NCBI GenBank assembly: GCA_026710435.1
Contig: JAPOQZ010000015.1
Coordinates: forward strand, 1-36,635
Source of the DNA: a bacterium
Lineage (GTDB): Bacteria; Actinomycetota; Acidimicrobiia; Spongiisociales; Spongiisociaceae
DNA length: 36,635 nt
Reading direction: 5' to 3'
Below, piece by piece: positions 7,836-15,791 of this stretch. Numbering within the stretch: position 1 is the first letter of the stretch; every line of letters begins with the position of its first letter. Both the position numbers and the translations under genes were made by a program. The notes under the pieces were generated by a model, which made no database searches, had not been told where the DNA came from, and was given only the letters and a program-made list of their open reading frames with translations.

Positions 7836-8930
7836 TCATAGTGAGTCGAGCGAGACAAGATCCCCACCTTTCTCTACGCTCCGGTGCACTGCTACGGCGA
7901 TCTTGGTGACTTCAAGACCGTCCTTCCCCGATGGGTAGGCGCCACTCAGAGATTCCAAGTCGGCGACTCCGCGCTCGAGCATGGCCACGTTGGTGACGAA
8001 GCTCTCGATGGAGTCGATGGCATACCCCGAATATCGCGGGACACCGGCTTCGGTGCTCTCCTTGAAGAGACCCAGGTTGGGAGTCAGCATCGAAGCAGGC
8101 GCACCGGGGATGCTGCTCACAAGACCGCGCGCTCCACGATCCTGACTGTCGACTGTCATCCATCCGTCGGATCCGACCACCTTGATCCCCTGGTTGACGA
8201 TCGCCTCGTTGCCGGCGGGTATATGCCAAGCGGAATCGACCGTGAAGCTGACGCCACCCGGAAAAATGATCTTCGCTTGGATCGAGTCGTACGTGTCGAG
8301 CCCGAGTGATTTCAGTCGCTGAGCAATTCCGGTGGCAGAGACGGCTAGAGCGTCCTGGCCGACCAGCCAGCGAATGAGGTCGAAGTAGTGAACGCCGACG
8401 AACCATGCCGGCGACGAGTTGGATGCCCACGATGGGAGCCAGTCCATTGGAACTTCGATGCGGTCCTCCATCCAGGCATAGCCGTACTGGATGTCACCGA
8501 TACCCCCGGAGTCGACGATCCGCTTGAGTTCAGCGTGATACACGTCATGGCGTTTCATGAAATCCACCTGGAGCATCACACCGGATTCAGCGGCGGCGGC
8601 GACCATCTCCCTGCACCCATCGACATCCGTGTCCATCGGCTTCTCCACCAGCACATGGATACCTCGCTCAAGGCATGCCACGGCCATGTCTCGATGGAGG
8701 TGGTCGGGGGTGGCGATGGTCACGGCGTCCGGCGATGCCATGTCGAGCAAGTCGTTGAAGTCGGCGAAGACGTCGATGTTGTACTCAGCCGCTCGAGCAC
8801 CGCGCAACTCACTGTTGATATCCGCGAGGCCCACGTACTCGATGTCTCCGAGCCTGGCTCGCTGAGTCAGCGCCCGAATGTGCATCTCGCCGAAGATGCC
8901 CCCACCAATCGTGCCGACTCGGTGCGCCAT
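7836..8930 (-). CDS. Gfo/Idh/MocA-family NAD(P)-dependent oxidoreductase
   Basis: This 364-residue dehydrogenase belongs to the glucose-fructose oxidoreductase / inositol 2-dehydrogenase family. The Rossmann motif GTIGGGIFGEMH starts at residue 6, followed by VGLADIN at the end of strand two (acidic residue favouring NAD). The family EKP motif with catalytic Lys97 is in HVLVEKPMD, and the C-terminal alpha/beta substrate domain follows. I chose the ATG at 8930 because an excellent Shine-Dalgarno (AGGGAGGG) precedes it and the fold begins there; upstream in-frame codons to 9020 do not fit. It lies between the mutase/ligase cluster and the ABC importer and diverges from the importer. Substrates in this family are usually sugars, polyols or their acids, and nothing here narrows that. 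Confidence 0.88.
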   Translation of the reverse strand: MAHRVGTIGGGIFGEMHIRALTQRARLGDIEYVGLADINSELRGARAAEYNIDVFADFNDLLDMASPDAVTIATPDHLHRDMAVACLERGIHVLVEKPMDTDVDGCREMVAAAAESGVMLQVDFMKRHDVYHAELKRIVDSGGIGDIQYGYAWMEDRIEVPMDWLPSWASNSSPAWFVGVHYFDLIRWLVGQDALAVSATGIAQRLKSLGLDTYDSIQAKIIFPGGVSFTVDSAWHIPAGNEAIVNQGIKVVGSDGWMTVDSQDRGARGLVSSIPGAPASMLTPNLGLFKESTEAGVPRYSGYAIDSIESFVTNVAMLERGVADLESLSGAYPSGKDGLEVTKIAVAVHRSVEKGGDLVSLDSL

Positions 8931-8972
8931 CCGATTTCCCTCCCTGCCGATGCTGTAACTACGTGGATGTAC

Positions 8973-9002
8973 CGCTTCCAAGGTGGATATCGCGCTTCCA
9001 AG
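8973..9002. promoter_or_regulatory. Direct repeat CGCTTCCAAG, two copies 20 bases apart
   Basis: CGCTTCCAAG occurs at 8973-8982 and 8993-9002, exactly 20 bases apart, about two turns of helix. It lies in the divergent intergenic region between the oxidoreductase (start 8930) and the binding-protein gene (start 9106). This arrangement suits a regulator binding the same face of the DNA and controlling one or both genes. No regulator gene is in the window. Confidence 0.4.
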
Positions 9003-9105
9003 TGTGTCTGTTATCGTCACCCGGGCGGCTGACTTGGGATCCGGTGCGGAGGGATTCTACAGGCAGTCTACCCAAGAACCTCAAGGCTACCGAGGAAAGG
9101 CACGT

Positions 9106-10404
9106 ATGATCAGAATCAGACTCCTGGTGCTCGTTTTCGCCCTGGCGCTCGTAGCGGCTGCATGCGGCGACGGCGACAGCGAAGAGACGATCGCGACGAC
9201 TCAAGCGCCCGCGACCACCGCAACAACGGCGGCGCAGACCACCACGACGGCGGCGCAGACCACGACCACGGCGGCGCAGACCACGACCACGGAAGCACCT
9301 GTGGTCGGTCTTGCTCCGGGGAACTACCAGTTCGGTTTCACGGCTGTCACATCAGGCCCGGTCGCCTTCGCGGGTGTTCCCCATGTCCAGGGTCTCCAGC
9401 TCGCCGAGCGTGAGATCAACGAGAGTGGGTTCCTCGGCGACGGTGTGACCATCGAGTTCCTCGTTGAGGACGCCGGGGGAGACCAGGCGGCCGCCATCGC
9501 CATCAACGACGCGTACATCGCCAACGACGACGTCCTCGCTCTGGTCTGCTGTGCCCTGTCGAGTGTTGCCGGAGCGATCCAGCCCAACATCGTGGAAGCT
9601 GGCCTCGCCTGGGTGGATCACGCTGCGATTGCCCCGACGATCACCGATCCGGACAATGCGTTCAGGTCATTCCCGCTGTCTCAGCCGAGCACGGCCGCAA
9701 TCGCGGAGGCCGCTGTGGCCGCTTTCGCTCCCGAGAACGCAGCCGTAGTCGTGACTGCAGACAATGACGGACTCGTGAGCGACAGGGATGCGACCCTCGG
9801 AGTACTCGATAGTTCCGGAATTGAAGTCCTGGGCGTGATCGACACGTTCGCTGATGACACGGACATGAGCGGTGCCGCGACCGAAGTGATCTCCTTGGGT
9901 CCCGACGTCATCTTCCTCGCTCAGTTGGGTAACACCGAGGTCCTCATGGTGCAGGAACTCCGTGATCGTGGTTATGCCGGTCCGATCATCGGAAACCTCG
10001 CGATAGCGACGGCGGAGACGTGGGAACAGGCCGGGGACACCCTTCTGGGTACCGCGCTGCCAATCGCCTTCTTCGCCGGGAAGGACGTTCCGCTGGTTCA
10101 GGACTTCGCAACCAAGTACGAAGCCGAGTACGACACCATGCCGGACATCTTCGCGGCGCAGGGTTGGCAGGTCGCTTGGTTCATGGCGGAAGCGCTCAAG
10201 AATGGGGGCGAAGGTACTCGAGAGGCCGTGTTGGAAGGTGTCCGACAGATCCAAACCATGGAGACCGTCTTTGGCACGCTCACTTGGGATGCCCGCGGCG
10301 AAGCCACCATTGACGCCTGGACGTTCGTGCAATGGAGTCCGGACGGCGAACTCGTCATCTGGGACGGCTCAGCGGACGGATTGCTCCCGAACATCAATCA
10401 GTAG
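9106..10404 (+). CDS. Branched-chain amino acid-type ABC transporter, substrate-binding lipoprotein
   Basis: This 432-residue extracytoplasmic binding protein is of the Leu/Ile/Val-binding (periplasmic-binding-protein type I) family. A lipoprotein signal peptide runs from residue 1 to a lipobox ending VAAAC, so Cys20 should be lipidated and anchor the protein outside the membrane. A Thr-rich linker (about 27-67) with three 7-residue repeats follows, then the ligand-binding fold beginning LAPGNYQFGFT. The ATG at 9106 is supported by GAGGAAAGG just upstream; in-frame sequence back to 8983 is rejected because it would bury the signal peptide. The permease and ATPase genes follow after two hairpins. 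The ligand cannot be assigned; such proteins also bind amides, short organic acids and aromatic acids. Confidence 0.93.
   Translation: MIRIRLLVLVFALALVAAACGDGDSEETIATTQAPATTATTAAQTTTTAAQTTTTAAQTTTTEAPVVGLAPGNYQFGFTAVTSGPVAFAGVPHVQGLQLAEREINESGFLGDGVTIEFLVEDAGGDQAAAIAINDAYIANDDVLALVCCALSSVAGAIQPNIVEAGLAWVDHAAIAPTITDPDNAFRSFPLSQPSTAAIAEAAVAAFAPENAAVVVTADNDGLVSDRDATLGVLDSSGIEVLGVIDTFADDTDMSGAATEVISLGPDVIFLAQLGNTEVLMVQELRDRGYAGPIIGNLAIATAETWEQAGDTLLGTALPIAFFAGKDVPLVQDFATKYEAEYDTMPDIFAAQGWQVAWFMAEALKNGGEGTREAVLEGVRQIQTMETVFGTLTWDARGEATIDAWTFVQWSPDGELVIWDGSADGLLPNINQ
9229..9291 (+). repeat. Three tandem 21-base repeats encoding AAQTTTT
   Basis: Three consecutive 21-base units (9229-9249, 9250-9270, 9271-9291) encode AAQTTTT each. 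The last two are identical and the first differs at a few bases. They form the flexible Thr-rich linker of the binding lipoprotein, and the in-frame 21-base unit means copy number could vary without breaking the gene. Confidence 0.85.
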
Positions 10405-10476
10405 GAGCCTCCGGCAACGGGTGCTCCTAGACCTTAGGATCTGGTGCCGCCACACAATCGGGCGGCACCAGATCTT
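10402..10476 (+). terminator. Two hairpins between the binding-protein and permease genes
   Basis: The first hairpin pairs TAGGAGC (10402-10408, overlapping the stop codon) with GCTCCTA (10423-10429). The second has 13-base perfect arms, ATCTGGTGCCGCC at 10439-10451 and GGCGGCACCAGAT at 10461-10473, with a 9-base loop, and extends by further pairs to 10436/10476. It is followed by CTTGCTTG rather than a clean U-run. It is probably a partial terminator or mRNA-stabilising structure that makes binding protein in excess over permease. Confidence 0.7.
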
Positions 10477-10503
10477 GCTTGAGTCAGGAGTGGTTTCCGC
10501 GCG

Positions 10504-11394
10504 ATGACGCTGTTCCTGCAACAGACGATCAATGGCCTGGCCGTAGGTTCCTCCTATGCCATCTTCTCGATGGGCTTCGGCCTGGTCTTCGCCACCATGG
10601 GAATACTCAATGTCGCTCACGGGACCTACGCGACATGGGGGGCGATCCTCGCGCTCGCCGCGTTCGACAGTCTGGGAGTCGGCCTCGTGCCGGCGATCGC
10701 AATCGGGATGGCAGGCGGCGGCCTGATTGGCGTGCTGGTCGATCAACTGGGATTCGAGCCGATTCGCCGGCGTGGAGGTGGCTTGCTCGGCCCGATCATC
10801 ACCAGCATCGGCTTCTGGATCATCCTCGGTCAACTCGCGATCATTGCTACCGGCGCCCGGATCAAGACCTTTCCTCGAGAAGCACTTCCTCGCGGCTTCA
10901 TCAGGGTCGCCGATCTGGTGATCCCGTATCACCAGATCATCACCTTCGTAGTTGCCTTGGTACTTCTCTTGATCCTCTACCTGTTCATCATGAGGACGAA
11001 CGCCGGGGCGCAAATGCGAGCAGTTGGCTGGGATCCCGACTCCGCCAAGATTTCTGGGGTGAATCCGCGACGTGTGGTGATCGTCATATCCTTTATCGCC
11101 GCCGGGACTGCCGCGATCGCCGGGATCCTGAGCTCGATATCCACGAACAACGTGAGCTTCACGGTAGGCGAAGGGCTCCTTCTCAAGGGATTCGCGGCGG
11201 TGATCATCGGTGGATTCGGGGACCTGAGAGGTGCGTACCTCGGTGGGATTCTCATCGGACTGGCCGAGGTTCTCGGAGCCCAGTACATCAGTAACTCGTT
11301 TCGCGACTTCATCACCTTCGGGCTCCTCATCATCGTCCTCCTGGTTCGACCGAAGGGCCTGATGGGCGACCGCATCGTGGGCCTCAGGGCCTGA
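10504..11394 (+). CDS. LivH-type ABC transporter permease
   Basis: This 296-residue integral membrane protein is one of the two permease subunits of the branched-chain amino acid-type importer. It starts with the LivH signature TINGLAVGSSYAIFSMGF and contains many hydrophobic helices across its length. The coupling-helix region reads MRTNAGAQMRAVGWDPDSAKISGVN, the LivH EAA-like loop that contacts the ATPases, and GGFGDLRGAYLGGILIG lies near the C-terminus. The ATG at 10504 has AGGAG about 14 bases upstream. Its stop overlaps the start of the LivM-LivG fusion (TGATG), so the proteins are translationally coupled. Confidence 0.93.
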   Translation: MTLFLQQTINGLAVGSSYAIFSMGFGLVFATMGILNVAHGTYATWGAILALAAFDSLGVGLVPAIAIGMAGGGLIGVLVDQLGFEPIRRRGGGLLGPIITSIGFWIILGQLAIIATGARIKTFPREALPRGFIRVADLVIPYHQIITFVVALVLLLILYLFIMRTNAGAQMRAVGWDPDSAKISGVNPRRVVIVISFIAAGTAAIAGILSSISTNNVSFTVGEGLLLKGFAAVIIGGFGDLRGAYLGGILIGLAEVLGAQYISNSFRDFITFGLLIIVLLVRPKGLMGDRIVGLRA

Positions 11395-13181
11395 TGGCGT
11401 TCCTGGGCCAGTACGCGTCCACGGTCGAGTTCTCGATCGCCTACGCGCTCTTCGCCATCGCCACTTATGCAGCGCTCCGAGGCGGGATCCTCAGCCTCGC
11501 CGGCACCCCGATGGCAGCGGTCACGGGATTCGTTAGCCTCGCTCTCGTGGAGGGCCACAACCTCCCTATCGAATTGGTACTCGTCGTGGGAGTTGTGGTC
11601 GGCCTTCTGTCGGGCCTCCTGGTGAGTATCCCCCTGGTGAAGCTTGAGAGCCATTGGGTGGCGCTGGCAACGATCGCGCTCGTGTTGATGGCCCGGGTGG
11701 TCGTGCTGAATCTCGACTCAGTCACGGGTGGCGTAGACGGCGCTCCGATTACACGGCTCGTCGAGCCATGGCATCTCTTCACCACCCTGGGCGCGGTGAT
11801 GTGGGTGATGGCCCGCCACAGGAGGTCGCGGCTCGGACTTGCCGCCGAAGCTGTCCGCAGCCACCCTGACGTCGCCGCCTCGCTCGCAATCGATGTTCAC
11901 GGCACACGTCGATCCTTGTGGATGTTGAGTGGCGCGATCGCAGGATTGGCAGGGGTCATCTACGCAAGTCTCGTGCAATTCCTGTCGCCCGACACCTTCT
12001 ATGTGAACATTGCCTTTGTGATGCTCGCCGCGGTGGTCTTGGGAGGCAACCGCCACTGGTTCGGGGGGATTGTCGGAGCATTCGTCTTCACGATCCTTCC
12101 TGAAGCGCTCCGTCGGTTCCTCACCCAGGGCGAGACCATCGTGAACGGCGTGCTCTTGATCCTCATCATGATCTACCTCCCGCGCGGCCTGATCGATCCC
12201 ACGCGCAAGGTACGAAGGGAGCTCAAGAGTCAGGCGACCAACATCCACTCCAGCCATGGCGAGTCGTCAGTGGAGGGAGGGGAAGGAGGGGAGTCCGACC
12301 TGTGGAGTGTCAACCTGACGGGTCGCACGGCGCCAGAATTCGATCCGGCACAGGATCGGCCTACTGCTCTGAGCGTGGAGGGCGTACGCAAGACGTACGG
12401 CGGCTTGGTGGCGATCAGCGACCTCACCTTCACCGTTCCGGTGGGGTCCGTGTTCGGGATCGTAGGACCGAACGGGGCTGGGAAATCGACCTTGCTCTCG
12501 GTCGTCGGTGGGGGAGACGAACCGGATCGCGGCAAGGTCCGGTTTCTCGGACGAGACATGACGGGATGGAGACAAACCGACATCGCTCGCGAGGGGGTGG
12601 CGCGTACCTACCAGACCGTGCAGTTGTTCGAGGATCTGACGGTATTGGAGAACATCATGGTCGGCTTCGAACGCGAACGTATGACCAACTTCTGGGATCC
12701 CGTGTTCATGACGCCTCGTGACCGGCGCGAACGCGCGGAGTTGGCCGAGCGGGCGAGAGCCCTGATGGATCTGGTCGGCGTGATCGGTCAACCCGAGCAG
12801 TATGCCGCCACCCTGTCCTACGCGAACCAGCGCAGGGTCGAAATCGCTCGGGCTCTGGCGATGGAGCCATCCGTCCTGCTGCTGGATGAGCCGACGGCGG
12901 GCATGCACAAGCTCGGTTCGCAGGCAATCGGCGAGTTGATGCTCAGCCTGACCGACCGAGGCGTCACGGTGGTCGTCATCGAGCACAACCTCGAGCTCGT
13001 ACTCAACTACTGCGAACGAGCAATCGTGATGGACTTTGGCAAGTTGTTGGCAGAGGGTACGCCGGCCGCCTGCCTGTCCGACCCAACGGTGATCGAGGCA
13101 TACTTCGGAAGGAAGGCTGATGCTGTGCGTATCGAATCTCTCGTCAAGCTACGGCAACATAAGGGCAGTCAACAACGTTGA
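11394..13181 (+). CDS. LivM-LivG fusion: ABC permease joined to ATPase
   Basis: This 595-residue protein joins two normally separate importer subunits. Residues 1 to about 270 are a LivM permease with multiple hydrophobic helices and the coupling loop RRSRLGLAAEAVRSHPDVA near 143-161. A polar linker (about 271-325) leads to a LivG ATPase starting ALSVEGVRKTYGG. Walker A GPNGAGKST is at 358-366, Walker B LLLDEP at 495-500 with catalytic Glu499, and the H-loop His at 531. The ABC signature is LSYANQ (474-479) where LivG proteins normally have a Gly in place of Ala477, so it is degenerate. The start overlaps the LivH stop and the end overlaps livF by 62 bases. The continuous frame with no stop across the linker argues for a genuine fusion. 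Confidence 0.92.
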   Translation: MAFLGQYASTVEFSIAYALFAIATYAALRGGILSLAGTPMAAVTGFVSLALVEGHNLPIELVLVVGVVVGLLSGLLVSIPLVKLESHWVALATIALVLMARVVVLNLDSVTGGVDGAPITRLVEPWHLFTTLGAVMWVMARHRRSRLGLAAEAVRSHPDVAASLAIDVHGTRRSLWMLSGAIAGLAGVIYASLVQFLSPDTFYVNIAFVMLAAVVLGGNRHWFGGIVGAFVFTILPEALRRFLTQGETIVNGVLLILIMIYLPRGLIDPTRKVRRELKSQATNIHSSHGESSVEGGEGGESDLWSVNLTGRTAPEFDPAQDRPTALSVEGVRKTYGGLVAISDLTFTVPVGSVFGIVGPNGAGKSTLLSVVGGGDEPDRGKVRFLGRDMTGWRQTDIAREGVARTYQTVQLFEDLTVLENIMVGFERERMTNFWDPVFMTPRDRRERAELAERARALMDLVGVIGQPEQYAATLSYANQRRVEIARALAMEPSVLLLDEPTAGMHKLGSQAIGELMLSLTDRGVTVVVIEHNLELVLNYCERAIVMDFGKLLAEGTPAACLSDPTVIEAYFGRKADAVRIESLVKLRQHKGSQQR

Positions 13182-13818
13182 CCTACGAGTCGACCGAGGG
13201 GCGATGGTGGCCCTCATCGGCTCGAACGGGTCGGGCAAGTCCACGACGCTGAAGACGATCGCCGGCATGCACAGTCCGGACAGTGGGACCGTGAAGTTCG
13301 GGGATCGTGAGATCACCGGCTGGCCGACTCACCGACTCGTACATCATGGACTCGCATTCCTGATGGAACGACCTACCTCCGTGGTTGCGCCACTCACCGT
13401 CGAGGAGAACCTGGCACTGGGTTCCGCTGCGAGACGTTCCAACCTCCCAGAGATGCTCGCCCGAGTCTTCGAACTGTTCCCGCGCCTCAAGGAACGGCGC
13501 CGACAATACGCGGGGACTCTCAGCGGTGGCGAGCAGCAGATGGTCGCGATCGGGCGAGTCTTGATCACAGACCCGGAGTTGCTGCTCATAGACAGTCCAA
13601 CGATCGGGCTCGCTCCGGCCATTGTGGACGAGGTCTATGCCTCGATCACACGCCTGCACTCCGAGGGACTCTCGATCCTCTTCATCGAACAGAACGCCGA
13701 ACTCGCACTGGCAATCTCCGACCACACCTATCTACTCCACAGAGGCTCGATCGCAATCGAGGGTCCGTCGGCGAGGCTGCGGAACTCGCAGGAGATCGTC
13801 GACGCGTACCTGGCGTGA
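13120..13818 (+). CDS. LivF-type ABC transporter ATPase
   Basis: This 232-residue cytoplasmic ATPase is the second nucleotide-binding subunit of the importer. Walker A GSNGSGKST is at 34-42 and the intact signature LSGGEQQ at 134-140. Walker B reads LLLIDSP (154-160), with Ser159 where the catalytic Glu is expected. Gln191 (IEQN) replaces the switch His, which is normal for LivF. The gene begins inside the end of the LivM-LivG frame, 62 bases before its stop, with GGAAGGAAGG directly upstream of the ATG. With LivG's degenerate signature, the Glu-to-Ser change puts both defects in the same composite ATP site. Family identity is secure; the transported substrate is not known. Confidence 0.93.
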   Translation: MLCVSNLSSSYGNIRAVNNVDLRVDRGAMVALIGSNGSGKSTTLKTIAGMHSPDSGTVKFGDREITGWPTHRLVHHGLAFLMERPTSVVAPLTVEENLALGSAARRSNLPEMLARVFELFPRLKERRRQYAGTLSGGEQQMVAIGRVLITDPELLLIDSPTIGLAPAIVDEVYASITRLHSEGLSILFIEQNAELALAISDHTYLLHRGSIAIEGPSARLRNSQEIVDAYLA

Positions 13819-13839
13819 CTGTAAGGCATCTGTCGTGGT

Positions 13840-13879
13840 GTGACCCGGGAAGAAGCTAGGTTGTGTCTTCCGTGGTCAC
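13840..13879. terminator. Hairpin between livF and hisA
   Basis: Arms GTGACCCGGGAAGA (13840-13853) and TCTTCCGTGGTCAC (13866-13879) pair at 12 of 14 positions with one 2-base internal mismatch and a 12-base loop. It lies 21 bases after livF and before hisA. No U-run follows, so it may be a non-canonical terminator of the importer operon or a palindromic operator for hisA. Confidence 0.5.
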
Positions 13880-13927
13880 GCTGAAGTTCTACCTGGTTCA
13901 TCAGGAGCGGGTTGTGAGGAGAAGGTG

Positions 13928-14641
13928 ATGGAGTTATACCCCGCCATAGATGTGTTGGATCGGAAGGTGGTCCGCCTGCTCCACGGCGACTTCGGGGCTT
14001 CAACTACCTATGGTCACTCGGTCGGGGACCAGTTGGCGGCCTGGAGGCAAGCAGGTGCGCGGTGGGTGCATGTGATAGATCTGGACGGCGCCCGAACCGG
14101 GAGTCCCGATACCGGACTATGGCGAAAGGTTGTTGGACGGGGTGTGTCGGTGCAGTTGGGTGGTGGCATTCGAGGAGTTGGCGATGTCGAGGCGGCGCTG
14201 GCCAGAGGGGTTACGCGAGTGATCATGGGCACCAGCGCGGTGTGGTCCCCAGGGGTGCTCGCGAAGGCGATCGCCAGAAGCTCTCCGGATCGCGTGGTTG
14301 CAGCGGTCGACGTGCGCGATGGGCGGGCCGGGGGAGCGGGGTGGTTGGATGACGGTCGCGATCTGGTCAGTGTTGTGGAGGGTGTCAGGGAGGTCGGCGT
14401 GAAGACTCTCCTCGTGACCGCGATCAGCCGGGACGGCGCCATGACGGGTCCGGACCTCGACCTGCTCGACCGGGTCCGCGGCCTGGCTCCGGATGCGGAG
14501 ATCCTGGCTGCGGGCGGGATAGCGTCCATGGGCGACCTCCGCCTCCTGGCGTCCGTGGGTGTGGACGGCGCAGTGATCGGACGGGCACTGTATGAGGGTG
14601 GCATCCAACTCGGGGAGGCCCTCGACGAGTTCGGCGGGTAG
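13928..14641 (+). CDS. hisA: HisA-type phosphoribosylformimino-5-aminoimidazole carboxamide ribotide isomerase
   Basis: This 237-residue TIM-barrel isomerase catalyses the Amadori rearrangement of ProFAR in histidine biosynthesis. It begins MELYPAIDVLDRKVVRLLHG, with catalytic Asp8. The first phosphate-binding loop is LGGGIRG (77-83), the second catalytic Asp128 is in AAVDVRDG, TAISRDGAMTG is at 164-174, and the second phosphate site is AAGGIAS. The ATG at 13928 has GAGGAGAAGG directly upstream; a GTG three bases earlier is less likely. In actinobacteria the orthologue can be the dual-substrate PriA, which also serves tryptophan synthesis; I cannot tell the two apart by eye. No other his gene is nearby. 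Confidence 0.87.
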   Translation: MELYPAIDVLDRKVVRLLHGDFGASTTYGHSVGDQLAAWRQAGARWVHVIDLDGARTGSPDTGLWRKVVGRGVSVQLGGGIRGVGDVEAALARGVTRVIMGTSAVWSPGVLAKAIARSSPDRVVAAVDVRDGRAGGAGWLDDGRDLVSVVEGVREVGVKTLLVTAISRDGAMTGPDLDLLDRVRGLAPDAEILAAGGIASMGDLRLLASVGVDGAVIGRALYEGGIQLGEALDEFGG

Positions 14642-14651
14642 TCGACGCCCC

Positions 14652-15791
14652 TCAGCCGACCGCTGGCGCCAGCGTATCCCTGATGAGCATCTGGACCACG
14701 GCCTTCATCGCCTCTTGCTCCGTGGCGCCGCCTTCCAACGCTTCCCGGTAGACAGCGATCTGGTGGTCGGCCGACGTGCCTCGCTGGCAGATCGTGCGGA
14801 TGTGTTCTACCTCTGACACGTATCCCATCGCCTCGGCGTCGGGCCTCACCAACTCGATGAGTTCCTCCACCAGGTCGGAGAAGGGCACCAGGGTTCCCTT
14901 CCCGAAATCGATCAACTGGTCACGGACCCCGTAGCGCTGTGCTCGCCAGAGGTTCTCGGATACCAGAAAGTTGGTGTAGGAGCGCCAGCGTTTGTTCTCC
15001 ATGCGCAGCCGCCACAGCATCCGTAGGACGCAGACGTACACGGCGGCTATGGCGACGGTGTCCTCCATCCTCGTAGGCAGGTCGGTGACCCTCATCTCCA
15101 GGGTCGGGTACCGGGCGGAGGGGCGGATGTCCCACCAGACCTTCGAGGAGTCCTCGATGATGCCGGCGGCGACCAGCACGTCTATGTGACGCTGGAATTC
15201 GGCCCACGAGCCGAACTGCTCCGGCAGCCCCGTCCGGGGTGCGGCCGAGAACACCGAAGGGCGGTAGCTCTTCAGGCCGGTGTCCCGTCCCTCCCAGAAC
15301 GGGGACGAGCCGGACAGGGCGAGCAGGTGGGGAAGGAAGTACGTGACCTGTCCCATCAGGTCGATCCTCAACTCCGGGTCCTCGATGCCCACGTGAACAT
15401 GGAGTCCTGAGATGACCAAGCGGCGGATGACACCCTGCAGGTCGGCTGCGAGTTCCTGGTAGCGCTTAGCCTGGGTGACCTGCTGGTCCTCCCACTGGGC
15501 GAAAGGATGGGTGGAGACGGCGATGGGCGCCAACCCATAGTCCTCGGCCGCTTCCGCCACGGCGATTCGCAGCAGGCCGATCTCGGCGCGAAGGTCGCCC
15601 ATGTTCTGGCACACCTCCGTGCCGATCTCGATCTGCGAACTGAAGAATTCTGGGCTCACGATGCCGTGGTGGAGGGAGCTGACCTTCTCCATCAGACCGC
15701 GGGGCTGGGTCCGGATGAGGTTGCCGCTGGCGCGCTCGACGAGCAGGTACTCCTCTTCAACCCCGACTGTCCAACTTGGTTCCTCGATCAT
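14652..15791 (-). CDS. YbdK-type carboxylate-amine ligase (glutamate-cysteine ligase family 2)
   Basis: This 379-residue ATP-dependent ligase belongs to the GCS2 family, which has weak glutamate-cysteine ligase activity in E. coli YbdK and includes actinobacterial EgtA relatives. The N-terminus WTVGVEEEYLLVE holds the metal-binding acidic cluster, HVHVGIEDPELR is the central His motif, and SARYPTLEMRVTDLPT matches the C-terminal substrate-binding part. Length fits YbdK. The ATG at 15791 overlaps the stop of the RNA methyltransferase by four bases. Its 3' end is only 10 bases from that of hisA, transcribed toward it. The native substrate is uncertain. Confidence 0.88.
   Translation of the reverse strand: MIEEPSWTVGVEEEYLLVERASGNLIRTQPRGLMEKVSSLHHGIVSPEFFSSQIEIGTEVCQNMGDLRAEIGLLRIAVAEAAEDYGLAPIAVSTHPFAQWEDQQVTQAKRYQELAADLQGVIRRLVISGLHVHVGIEDPELRIDLMGQVTYFLPHLLALSGSSPFWEGRDTGLKSYRPSVFSAAPRTGLPEQFGSWAEFQRHIDVLVAAGIIEDSSKVWWDIRPSARYPTLEMRVTDLPTRMEDTVAIAAVYVCVLRMLWRLRMENKRWRSYTNFLVSENLWRAQRYGVRDQLIDFGKGTLVPFSDLVEELIELVRPDAEAMGYVSEVEHIRTICQRGTSADHQIAVYREALEGGATEQEAMKAVVQMLIRDTLAPAVG

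Noticed and set aside
8983-9105. N-terminal extension of the binding lipoprotein
   Set aside because: The frame is open, but it would put 41 residues before a perfect lipoprotein signal peptide, and a strong Shine-Dalgarno supports the ATG at 9106.
9229-9291. Tandem repeats as a possible CRISPR or non-coding minisatellite
   Set aside because: The units are contiguous, without spacers, and in frame; they encode the Thr-rich linker of a lipoprotein.
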